Shown here: in pieces, positions 22,645 through 32,062 of the stretch
Position numbering within the stretch: the first letter of the stretch is position 1
Layout: the number at the start of each line of letters is the position of its first letter
NCBI GenBank assembly: GCA_037783415.1
Contig: JAZGTN010000150.1
Location: forward strand, 4,774,001-4,838,000
Direction: 5' to 3'
Length of the DNA stretch: 64,000 nucleotides
Source: Leptasterias polaris
Lineage: Eukaryota > Echinodermata > Asteroidea > Forcipulatida > Asteriidae
Translations under genes and position numbers: made by a program
The notes under the pieces: model-generated
What the model was told of the DNA's origin: nothing
What the model saw: only the letters and a program-made list of their open reading frames with translations
Database searches by the model: none

Positions 22645-22912
22645 CTTTGTCATCCAATGTGAACTTGAACACATGTGGCCTGCTGTGTTCTGCAACTAGG
22701 TTCAAGCAGGGAATTATCCAGTCACGAAAGTTGACAGTGTTGATGAGTCTCTCAGCTGTTGTGTTCGGTTTTTGGTAAGCTTGTGGGAGAAGGGCAATGA
22801 GCTTGGATAGAGTGTGCACCTTGTGGCGCCACATATGTATAGAAAACCTCGAGAACATTAATTGGTCAATATCCTCATGGGTGTGACCGACCATAAGGAA
22901 GCTCACCTTCAC
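22645..22912 (-). CDS. Internal exon with VGHTHEDIDQ motif
   Basis: The exon lies between an acceptor (GTTTTTTCAG ending at 22913) and a donor (CAAAG|GTAGGT at 22644). It encodes KVSFLMVGHTHEDIDQLMFSRF and ~65 further residues. From memory this block typifies a large uncharacterised, transposon-like invertebrate family (DUF7869-like), and the acidic/histidine motif could be catalytic; I could not check this. The frame is open throughout. Neighbouring exons were not found, so completeness is unknown. Confidence 0.55.
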
Positions 22913-23732
22913 CTGAAAAAACAACATCAAAAATGTCCACCACTTTAATAAGCTAACACATACATAAAATGACTAAATGTCTGGTTTCGTCCGACATTTT
23001 TTGCAAAAACAAATTGTGCGATACAAATTGTATAAAAGAAAAACATTGGTTGGATTAAATTAAACTAAAGGTAAAATATTAAAACGAAAATAACATGTCA
23101 AAATCAAATATCATTTTCAAATTTTTTTATTTATTTTTTTTAAACATAAATATTGCTCACTTTTAGTGTGTGTGTTTTTTTTTTTTACTGATTCGGCGCA
23201 TGTAAACTGTGGGTTTTGTTATGTTGGTTTGATACTTGTAACCACATTGTAGTGACGAGTGGGTTTTTAAATATTTTTTTCAAACTACACGATCAAGCTA
23301 AATACTTGCGTAAGTTGGGGTTATCCAAAACGTCTTCCATTCCAAGGTGTTGCCTAAAGACAGCTAAACTTGCTGGGGGTTTTTGAATAGCAATCGAATG
23401 TGTTTGGTTTCATCAAAATGAATTGTGTGTGGTTTCAAAAAAGGAAAGCTGCTATTTGCTAATTATCTAAAGCAATGACAACAGCATCTGGTGAATAAAA
23501 AACACAAATAAGGGCAACTTAGATAAATACAAAGGGCTAAAGAGTCATAGTGCTATAAAGTCAACTAAATGAATAACCCACATATTCAGTGCTATTTCCA
23601 GTTTTAGATTACTTACTAACACGATAGGAAACACTATGTCTTTATTGGAAGTTACATTTAGCATTTTTATTCAGAGACAAATGAGTTACGAATTGCTACA
23701 TAGCAGTTGCAATGAAGTAACCTTCAGAATGT

Positions 23733-23999
23733 TCAAATATTCCAGAATAATGTCAACGTTTATTTTTGTTAAGTTCAGCTTGAACACGAAAACTAGTATT
23801 ATTAGTAGATGCACGTGCTGTTTTCAAATCTCTTACCCAACCTCAAATTAAGGAACAGGTCTCAGACGTTAGTACATGAAGCAAACTAACCTCTGTGACC
23901 GGGTAATTAAAAAATCCCATGACTAAATACCGAAGTTTTCACGGCAACAAAATGCCAATTTGAGGCCACTTCAAATGAAAGCTTCAACTGCTCAAACTT
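23733..23999 (+). repeat. Repeat shared with 61700-61967
   Basis: About 265 bp beginning caaatattcca and ending ctcaaactttt matches 61700-61967 at roughly 97 percent. At 61 kb it abuts the polymerase B tail directly; here it is followed by ~1.4 kb of other sequence before that tail. It is therefore one edge of the duplicated virus-like module. Confidence 0.85.
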
Positions 24000-24635
24000 T
24001 TTTTCGTAGTTTAAAACAAACCCAACAGAATCATCTTGGAATTCTGAAAAAAATTCCCGTCACATGGACGGCTGGGCTGGGCTCACTGTCGGTGTCGGCC
24101 ATGATGTCTCCTACACACTGCGCGGAAAACCTGTGTGTCCGCGCGCCGTGTGTACTGCTGCTAGCTAGCTGTCGTGTCGCAGGAACCGAGTGTACCCGAA
24201 AACAAAAAGTTCCGAGCGCACTCAGAATTTTCCGAACGCTGGAAGTGTTAGTTTATAGTGCCTTCCATTCTTCAATTTCTTTCTTGCCAGAAGAATGATA
24301 TTTAATTTTGTTCAGCTTTGTGTACCGCCCTTTGATTGTGCTCCCAACTGTCACATAAAAGTCTTTGCCATTTTTTTCTTATCCTCAAAGGAATGAGAAG
24401 GGTAAAACAGCTGCATCCACTCAGTGATTTGTGCCCATTCAGTAGCTTTTTTTTCATCTCTTTTTTTTTTTTGCAAGTAGTTGCAAAATGCGCTTCATTT
24501 TGAGGTAATGTTTGAACTTGGAAGTGGAGGTGCAAGTTCCATTTTTGAGTGATGTCAACAGGTTGTCAGGAAGAGGAGGTGTTGTTGGGCCTGGATTTTT
24601 TCATCAAGTGATGTCGTGCATCATCAAATTACCAG

Positions 24636-25212
24636 TTATACATAACCTGTATCTCTTAATTCCATATGCATGTAAGAATATGGTTTACTCGTAGCATCCG
24701 AGTAAGCTTCTACCATAAATTTGGTCTGACCAGGGTACATCTGTTTGGCTAAATTTAATATCTGTGATCTATCTCTTGGGTTTTTAAATAAAACGATGTA
24801 ATGAGAGTTCAAACTTATCGTCCTGCTTTCTCTAGCTTGATGAAATAAATTCTGGACGACGTAAATCACGGATAAATTACAGTGATGGGAGCGTCGTAAA
24901 CAATTGTGTAATATCTGAACTGAATCCACATTCATGCATCAAATCATCCAGGATAATTAAATTTTTGATTCTGGGGTCGATAAGTTCTGACCAATCTTCC
25001 GGGAGCCCTTCAATAAACTCGATATTAGGAATATCATGAGAAAATTTCTCAAAACTCGACTGATGCTGACCATAAAACCACAATATTCGTTCAGGCGCAT
25101 TATCAAATACATGTTTACCGTATTTGATTAACTTATAAATCCAAACAGTCTTTCCACTTCCCGTAGGACCAGCGACACAAAAAGTTGCTGGATGTTGTAA
25201 CTTGATATTCAT
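24636..25212 (-). pseudogene. Packaging-type ATPase (A32/FtsK-like) of a virus-like element, frameshifted
   Basis: The first frame starts at an ATG at 25212 with Walker A GPTGSGKT (residues ~15-22) and Walker B LIILDDLM (~88-95). It is cut by a one-base frameshift near 24900. The second frame continues the conserved sensor region (VIYVVQN, then SLNSHYIVLFKNPRD) to 24636, where homology appears to stop early. This class of ATPase drives DNA packaging in Polinton/adintovirus-type elements. The start overlaps the preceding ORF's stop by 4 bases (ATGA), suggesting a compact viral arrangement. The frameshift and truncated end make it a relic. Confidence 0.75.
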
Positions 25213-25496
25213 GTGTCTAGTAGAACACTGATACTTGTTGAAGTATTATATGCACTCAACAGACCCGACACAGCTTGTTGTAACTCTACAACTTCTACGT
25301 TAGAAAACAATGACAGAATTGCCGTAATAACTAAAACTACGACTACTGCTATCAGTCGAATCATCAGCAATTTAGATTTACGGTTAGGTGTTGTCTCCAT
25401 CATCGCGACAGAAATAACATCTTTGTCTTCCCGTTCCCTTTTCGCCATGTTCATTATCGTGTCAAAGTTAATTAACTGGTAATTTTTGTAATTTTT
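25209..25496 (-). CDS. Polymerase B tail fused in frame to a one-TM small protein
   Basis: Reading leftward from ~25496 the frame carries the C-terminal motif of the polymerase B seen at 61971-62018 (QLINFDTIMN). It then runs, still open, through a basic/acidic KREREDKD stretch into a single hydrophobic segment (LIAVVVVLVITAILSLF) and ends at 25209. The ATPase ATG overlaps the stop. A separate start at MAKRERED would give a ~78-residue type II or tail-anchored membrane protein. Whether the fusion is original or made by deletion cannot be told here. Confidence 0.4.
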   Translation of the reverse strand, partial: KNYKNYQLINFDTIMNMAKREREDKDVISVAMMETTPNRKSKLLMIRLIAVVVVLVITAILSLFSNVEVVELQQAVSGLLSAYNTSTSISVLLDT

Positions 25497-25509
25497 GTAA
25501 CCTTTAGGT

Positions 25510-25592
25510 TTGTACAGTGTGTTAATCCAATGGGACTTTTGTACTTAGTAATTTTTCGAGGTTTTCCTATTAAGTTGTACACAATAACTTTG
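25510..25592 (+). repeat. Direct repeat flanking the SANT-like gene (left copy)
   Basis: The block tttgtacagtgtgttaatcc, then aatggga and tttttcgaggttttcc, recurs at 27908-27995 in the same orientation with moderate divergence. Each contains an attggat/atccaat or cccattgg/ccaatggg hairpin. The pair brackets the gene at 25714-27168. Confidence 0.6.
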
Positions 25593-25713
25593 TCGGACAC
25601 ATTTTACTAGTTTCATGCTATAAATAATAACACTTTAAAGAACACTTTAAATAAAACAAGAAATAGCACAAAACTCTTACGTGGTTATGGATGGATAGCA
25701 GCAACAGCGACAA

Positions 25714-27168
25714 TCACACCTGACCCTTTCTGCACAGAAGCTTGTACCTGTTCTTTATCTGCTCATCTGTCGAGTCGCAATCGGGGTGTGCTACACGAAA
25801 CCGCCGCAGCACCAGTGGCCAGTTGATTCGATGCTGGCCGCGGTTTCGTCGGTACCTCTGGCAAAGACCAACCAATGTCTGGTTGAAAACTTCTTGGGGA
25901 GGAAGTCCATTGTCATCCTGTTGCGGTTCATCTCCGTCCCTGTCAGGGTCCTCTTCTCTACGCTGCACCTGCCGCCACCACGCGTTCGGGTCGATTGGAT
26001 CTGTCTTGAACCCTCGATGGGTGCTATACCCAAGAAGGGACTTCATGTCCCCAAGGATGCGCTTGGCTTCGATGGTCAGGGGGCGGCGGCGAGCGTGGTT
26101 GTTGGTTACACCTTCGTGCCGCAGCAGCACCTCTGCAACACCAAACCTTTCGGTCGCCTTCACCAGGTAGTCGGCAGTAGATATGAATCTCTTGGAGACC
26201 AAGCACGGTTGAGCGAGTACGTCGACGTCAAAGGGCCGTGATGTCATGAAGTGCTGAACGGCTTCCGGCATGGTGGATTTGAAGATGGAAACTTCAAACC
26301 GGAGGCCGCCCAGTTGCTCTACGTTGTCTCGCATCAGGCCAAGTACCTTCTTCATGTTGTTGAACAAGCCTGCGGCAGCCCGTGTGTTCAGCGGCTGAGT
26401 TATCTGGTATATGTGAGAGTTCCTCAAAAAGTGGAATAGCTCATTATAAATCTTCACTCTCGGCGCTACGTCATCTCTCCGGGTGATGGTCAGTGACCCT
26501 CCATGGTTGACTGGGGGGCAGGACGCATGTCAAGGGATGTGAAGAGAGGGTATGTATCCACTTCCGTTCCGCCTGGCAGCATCATTTGAAAGTTGACTTT
26601 CAGACAGTACAACCTGTTGTCAAGATGGGTATACCCTATGTCCCAAAGGTTGCCTGGATAGCCAGCAGTCGCAACGGCGTCACAGGCCAGAAGCGACCCG
26701 GAGATGGGCGGAAACGTGTGGATCGCCTGTTTCATCCCGAAGTTAACTAACCTCACGTACGGCACGTTGCTGTCGATAAGAGCCATCACGAAAGTAACGG
26801 TCGGCACGCCGATCCCCTGACTTGACAACAAGTACTCGTGATCACCGGCAGAGGGCACGCAATGGTGACGGAGATTTCTCAGCGATAGACAAATGTCGCC
26901 CTTCAACCCTGGCCGGTTGGCTGTCTCAATAACACATTGATAATAGGAGAGAACCAGCGGTTGGAAGGCCTCCGGATAAAGCCTCCGGCGGTAGTGGCGG
27001 GGTTTGCACGTGGCCAGTTGAACCGTGTTGCCCAAGATAGAAATGAAGGCAGCATTGTTATCTTCCGACACGCTAAGGTTCAGGCCGAAGTGGTCAACAA
27101 CAAGTAACTGCAGCATGTTTGCATTATGCAAGATATCTTCCGAAGCGTTGTCGGGCAGTTCCTCCATC
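25714..27168 (-). pseudogene. SANT/Myb-like gene, spliced, with one frameshift
   Basis: The coding exon begins after a strong acceptor (long T run, TTTGTTACAG) with ATG GAG GAA at 27168, and reads ~217 residues. It then needs a one-base shift at a G6/C6 homopolymer near 26513-26519 to continue through LFNNMKKVLGLMRD to a stop at 25714, total ~480 residues. The last ~55 residues (NWPLVLRRFRVAHPD, then STDEQIKNRYK) resemble a SANT/Myb-like DNA-binding helix set. Codon use is GC-richer than the surroundings, suggesting transfer or recent arrival. The homopolymer break could be a sequencing indel, a real mutation or programmed slippage. No function is assigned. Confidence 0.5.
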
Positions 27169-27907
27169 TGTAACAAAGCAAAAAAAAAAAATTTAGTTAA
27201 ATTTTGATACCAACTACACGTTACTTTAAAAACACGAACTACACATTCCAAATATTTCTGTTTGAAGTTGACATTAACTACTCGTTCGAAAAAAATGTTC
27301 ACTTCGACACCAACTACACGTTACGTCAACATGGACATGAATACGTAAATATAAATTAATTACAATTTGTTTGTACAAAGTATCGGCTTAACACTTTCGC
27401 TAATTAAGATATGATTCAACACTATGACTTCTTCAAATTAGTAATGACCAGTGCCGTATGATGCACTCTGTGAAACAAATATATGTGTACCTGCCAAATT
27501 GTTTACAAAACATTACTTTTAATTACAATTAAGCATCCATAGCACAGGAGATATACAGAAGATGATGCACAACGTCATAACACATCTTTAACATCTTAAG
27601 AATACAATTAAGCGAGGGTACATACCTTCAAGGAGTCCACAAACAACGAAATATGGGACGGTTGGCTCTCCAAAGTCGACAGACTACTCTATGTAGGAAG
27701 TCCTCGCCTCGGTTTCAATTTTAACTTTAAATATATTCAAAAACCATTCTTAAAACAATAAGATGACAATAAGATGTTCAGGATACATACAATCCTCAGA
27801 ACTATAATAAGAACTATGATAGAAACCAGATGGTGAATGTTTATTGTGTGTAAACGTATAGGCAGAGCAAGCCGTGTGCAAATATGCAAATATAAAAAAT
27901 TCACATT

Positions 27908-27998
27908 GGATTTGTACAGTGTGTTAATCCAATGGGATTTTTGTACTTTAACATTTTTTGAAAACCCATTGGGTTTGTACACAACGTTAATCCAATGG
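27908..27998 (+). repeat. Direct repeat flanking the SANT-like gene (right copy)
   Basis: This copy begins gatttgtacagtgtgttaat and includes a second degenerate unit (cccattgggtttgtacacaa). It is on the far side of the SANT-like gene from 25510-25592. Together they look like terminal direct repeats of a ~2.4-kb insertion. Confidence 0.55.
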
Positions 27999-28317
27999 GA
28001 AATTTTGAAATATTAAAATTGTCATAACTCAAAAAGTATAAGTCCGATTTTGATGTCCTTTTAGTATGTTGTTGCTGACATCAAACTAATTAAGACGTAA
28101 AAAATCTGGGCCCGATCGGACCATGTCTTGACCCAGTTCCAAAATGAAAAATACATATTTTTTAGAAAAAATCATAATTAATAATTTTACCATTATATTC
28201 AATGACACCTTCAGCAAAGCTTGCATATGAGCTGAATTTTAATTTTAATTTTTTTTTATTCAAATCGGAAAACGGAAACAAAAGTTATTAGCCAGTTCCA
28301 AAACACACAACGCCCTT

Positions 28318-28356
28318 TAACCCTAACCCTAACCCTAACCCTAACCCTAACCCTAT
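28318..28356 (-). repeat. Interstitial telomeric tract (TTAGGG on minus strand)
   Basis: About six perfect CCCTAA units on the plus strand end at ctatattt, exactly where the broken polymerase B sequence begins. In the polymerase sense the coding sequence runs straight into (TTAGGG)n, giving an artificial VRVRVR peptide. The 62-kb copy has normal polymerase sequence here. Confidence 0.95.
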
Positions 28357-29310
28357 ATTTCCCGTCTTTGGGAATTATTTCATCAGTAAGTTGGCCTAGA
28401 TAATCCCCCATTGGTGGAGTATATTCACTATCTCGATAGACGTATATTAAAGAATCGGTGTCTGTATACAAGACGGTCTCTTGCAACTTTTCTAGAATGC
28501 CATTTAGCTTTAACCGAGCATGGGCGGTCGTAAAGGCCGCAATTACAACATTGGTTCGGGGGTTGGGAGACACAAAATCTCGCTCCAATTCATACCGTAC
28601 CTCCGCAATTTCGTGGCTAATAAAATTAATATCCAAAACTGTTTTCTCGTCATCAGAAAGAATTTCATAAAGTTTACAGGGATCGCTTATAATTTCCGAT
28701 TTAGGCATGTTGGGTCCGCTGGCCAAATTTACCCCCAAAACTGTTCAGCATTAGTTTTGCCAGTGCGCGAAGGCCAGGATTTTTCTTTATTTGATCTCGA
28801 TCGAGGTTGATGCCCTCGTTTTCATAATACTCCCTGATGTATTTGTCCCTATCCTCGTCATTATTAACCCATCGAGGCCAACCAGACGCTTCTTGCTTAA
28901 GTTTAAGGAATGTGTTAATGTATTCCGTGAACAATCCACCCTCCCTCGACCCAGGTATTGTACCCTCTGTTCAAAGTGCCAGACGGCTTTTATATCCTTG
29001 AGTACGTAACCCATTTCGATGGCCTTTTCGACCTCAATGGTGACCCACGTACCATGAAGAACCCTTTCATCTTCGGTGTGATGACAGGGGCTTTGTTGTC
29101 TGGTGTCTGCGCAAGACCGACATAGCGGAAACATCAGTTTTTTGTATGCGCGGTGAGGTAGAATTGGATGGAAAAGACAGTCACTTGCCAACACGCTACA
29201 TTTAATAATACCATAGTAATCCAATAAATTTTTGAAATTTTCGGTGATAATAACTGGGTGCCCGATTGGATATGATCCATATTTATTACTAATGTTGGAA
29301 GCGCTTTGAG
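28357..29310 (-). pseudogene. Virus-like type B DNA polymerase fragment (copy 1, broken)
   Basis: This is the palm/thumb part of a protein-primed-type family B DNA polymerase as found in Polinton/adintovirus elements. Visible are the Kx3NSxxG-type motif (KLMLNSFGGKFG, near 28735) and the DTDS catalytic motif (near 28460). Small indels near 28700-28740 and near 28930-28960 break the frame. The region that should hold motif A (DxxSLYP) is replaced by unrelated sequence near 29300, so one catalytic aspartate is missing. The 3' end stops at the TTAGGG tract. It shares its upstream junction with the copy at 61971-63106, so that defect predates the duplication. Confidence 0.85.
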
Positions 29311-29475
29311 ACATGGTGCTCAATGGCGCGATACTTTGTGTCAATAACAAAGAATTTTGTCAGGTGTTTCTGTAAGACTGTCTTATTCAGGGTATATTGG
29401 CTACATCCAGCCATTTCTATAATTGGTCCGCCGTCTTCTGCAATTTCCATTAATCCTTGTGACGTCTGGGCCTGG
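29300..29475 (-). other. Open coding-like segment upstream of polymerase copy 1
   Basis: In another minus frame ~58 residues are open and coding-like (GLMEIAEDGGPIIEMAG and following). The same sequence precedes the 62-kb copy. It is not polymerase sequence I recognise and may be the 3' part of a different gene joined to the polymerase. Confidence 0.3.
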
Positions 29476-29477
29476 TG

Positions 29478-29600
29478 TATCTGAAATAAATTTATCTGAA
29501 TTTAATTTACGCAAAGAAAATTTGACTGAACCAGGACTTGAATCTCAGACATCTGGATTAATGTGCCAGCGCTCTGATGTCTGTAAAATGTGCGCTCGCT
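29478..29600 (-). repeat. tRNA-derived SINE
   Basis: On the minus strand the sequence has a degraded tRNA body: AGAGCGCTGGCACATTAATC, then a B-box-like GATTCAAGTCC. An AT-rich tail follows (TTCAGATAAATTTATTTCAG). Partial copies lacking the 5' tRNA part are at 29822-29909 and 63233-63318. Confidence 0.55.
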
Positions 29601-29627
29601 TATAGACGTCACGTTAAGTGCTGCAAC

Positions 29628-29805
29628 ACACAGGTTTTACAAGGAGAATTTAATCTTAGTGCCACCAAGTGTTAATAGAAGGCCAGTCCATTTGGTGAAC
29701 CAATCAGAGCAAACTATAAAATCTCCACTCCAGCAGTCTAGAATTACCATAAAGCCACTAAGATGTTTATTTAGGGGGGAAGTATTACATAACACCCAGT
29801 GCCTC
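29628..29805 (+). repeat. Short dispersed element, related to 34152-34330
   Basis: The block starting caggttttacaaggagaatt and ending acataacaccc matches 34152-34330 (about 75-80 percent). Shared landmarks are gccagtccaatt/gccagtccattt, ccaatcagagca and gatgtttattt. It has no ORF and behaves like a MITE or SINE. Confidence 0.6.
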
Positions 29806-29904
29806 TGCACAAATTATGCCTGGTGTATCTGAAATAAATTTATCTGAATTTAATTTACGCAAAGAAAATTTGACTGAACCAGGACTTGAATCTCAGACAT
29901 CTGG

Positions 29905-30180
29905 ATTAATCAGTCTTGTTTCTCATGACCATAAAAATAAACTCTAAGTACGTAGTATTTCTTTTAGCTAGGCAGCAGAGGGTCAATGTTGTACCGTCCA
30001 TCGTGGTAGAATGATTCAAGTAACTTTCACGTACACTGAAATTGACCATTGAGAGAGGAGGGTTTGATGAGAGGAGGGTATGATTTGAAATGGCCCAATG
30101 AGGTAGGGGGGCTTGATGAGACTTGATGATTGTACCATCGAACAAAGGTCTAAAAGGCGATGCAGTCAGATTGTCCATGA
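29905..30180 (-). pseudogene. Degenerate PIF/Harbinger transposase 3' end (copy 1)
   Basis: The 270-bp block is repeated at 32836-33030 and 63314-63586. At 33 kb it is attached to a recognisable PIF/Harbinger transposase C-terminal motif, so I read this block as the decayed tail of such a transposase. The 90-codon minus frame here (ending in MRNKTD) is probably not the ancestral frame. Confidence 0.5.
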
Positions 30181-30282
30181 AATGTAATTACACGGATTAA
30201 GAGTGGAGGGGTGAACAAAAGGAATTTGGGGGGGGGGGGGGGTTGGGGAGGAACAATATATCCATCAGGCAAGGAGAGTATA

Positions 30283-32060
30283 TGTGACCAGCTCCATCGA
30301 AATCAGGTATATGTTTCAAAATGACTTTTTGAGATATGCACATAGCAAGAAAGGACATTTTATAAGCTTTCTAGTGATACCCATTACAAGTGTATAGCTG
30401 CTTAGGTTAACGAGTTATGGTCTGATGTAGATGACGTTGTGTTTAGCTATTTGCCGAATCCACATTCCCAAAAAACAGCTTTTAAATAAACAGTTGTAAA
30501 AGTCAACACAAATGCAGGCTTTTCAATAAACAACCATAGCAACGGAATACTTCCTGTTGTCCGAAAGTCATACAATTTTGCACATTAGTAGGGTACTACC
30601 TAGGGAACATTCTCCTGGAGTTAAGGTTTCACATCTTAAGTATTTTTTGAAATATGACACCTCTAAATATCATAATAATAATGCACACCAAAACAAACTT
30701 TTTGTGAAATATCAACTGAACATGTCAATTTATTACTATTTCACGATTCAGAACTGCTGGAATTCATACAAACTATTTTGGGGTAAAATGAACTAAACAC
30801 CACTGTAATAAAACACATTAATATAATTAAATATGAAATATGAATTATGAATTATGAATATTTTGAAATAGACACTGTTTGAAATGCACCATTTTTAATT
30901 TGGCTTTATGTTTTTCATTGGCGTAAGTTTGTTGACTGGCCTGCCCAGTTGCTTAATGGAAATAAGTTAAACATAATATTCATACTATCAATAAGAAATT
31001 TTAACTGATAAAATATTAAAATATCAGGATGGGTCGAATGCGGTCCATGTTGTCACCTTCGACTGTCGGTGGATCGTCGTCTTCTTGTTCATCACTGCCA
31101 CCACCATCAGACATGTCAAAAGCATCCTCTTCCATGACAATGTCGCCGTCATCGTCAACATCGTCATCACTACCATCATCGTCGTCAGATTCCTGACCAT
31201 TGTCCAAGAAATATTCTTGGACGAGGTCGTTCAGTGTCCCTTCATCACGACAAGTAACACCGCCGAGGTTTGCCTCGCGAAGCAGGCCCAATGCGTGTTC
31301 AACATCACCCGGTTTCGGAAGCGACATGGCCAAATTTGACATTAAAACTTCCCCAAATTCACAAGTACTCAATGGTTAACACAATCAAATATCAACACTA
31401 GCATAAAAAGTACTAAATAATTGTTTGGATGTTTTTTTATAACAAGGATTCGGAACAACAGCGCAGTCGAAATGGAGTCTTGGAGACGTGTTTACGTGTG
31501 ACAGGAATTTCCCGCGGATCACTGTACGGTCAGAGGTCAGCTTCTGAGGCTATTGCGCATGCTCAGTCCGTGAGTCATCGATTGCCAGCCAATCAGATAC
31601 ATAAACCGTCATCACATGGTCACAGACATAGCAACAAGATCAATTTGTTTACAGTTTTTTAGTAGGTTTTCATTGGTTAGTCATTAGCATGTGACCAAAA
31701 AAAATACGTCATTCGAACGTGTCAAATAATAAGCTTTCGGACGATACCAAACACAAAGGGGTAAGTTTTATAAAAATAGGAAAACGATGTTTGGAATACG
31801 GGCGGTTTTCGGAAGACTTGATTGCTGCCTTGACCAAAAACTTACTGGAGGCTCACACAAATCCTCTATTTTTTCATCTTTATTGATCGTTTTTACATCA
31901 AATACATTTATGAGAGTAATCTGTGATAACTACACTTCCTAAAAATACAAAGATCAGATAATCGACCTGGTCATGATTTTCACCGTACGTTCACTTTCAA
32001 TGGCCTGTTACGTAGAATGGCCTCAGCGACTTATTCCTGATTACGATGGAGCGGGTCACA
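30283..32060. mobile_element. 1778-bp TIR element with TA target duplication
   Basis: The ends are inverted repeats: TGTGACCAGCTCCATCGAAA at 30283 and, reverse-complemented from 32060, TGTGACCCGCTCCATCGTAA; both continue TCAGG (25 bp, 2 mismatches). TA flanks both ends (30281-30282 and 32061-32062). The 63.66-63.69 kb copy of the same locus reads gagagtatatatactc with a single TA, i.e. the empty site. TA duplication fits Tc1/mariner-type transposition. Inside there is no transposase frame, only the acidic ORF at 31016-31372, so it is non-autonomous. Confidence 0.9.
31016..31372 (-). CDS. Acidic-tail protein carried by the TIR element
   Basis: A 118-codon minus frame starts with an ordinary N-terminal ~65 residues (MSLPKPGDVEHALGLLREAN) and then has an Asp/Glu/Ser/Gly-rich tail with long D runs. 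An internal start at MSNLAMSLP is equally possible. It resembles a nuclear acidic tail. It is the only sizeable frame inside the 30283-32060 element and is not a transposase. A CCAAT box lies upstream at about 31590. It may be a captured first exon, as the frame ends shortly after the acidic tract. Function unknown. Confidence 0.5.
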   Translation of the reverse strand: MSTCEFGEVLMSNLAMSLPKPGDVEHALGLLREANLGGVTCRDEGTLNDLVQEYFLDNGQESDDDDGSDDDVDDDGDIVMEEDAFDMSDGGGSDEQEDDDPPTVEGDNMDRIRPILIF

Positions 32061-32062
32061 TA

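Noticed and set aside
25742..26241. 142- and 151-codon plus frames
   Set aside because: Antisense to the SANT-like gene, which has the better coding signal, a splice acceptor and a C-terminal helix set.
28318..28356. True chromosome end
   Set aside because: Unique sequence continues for kilobases on both sides, so the telomeric repeats are interstitial.
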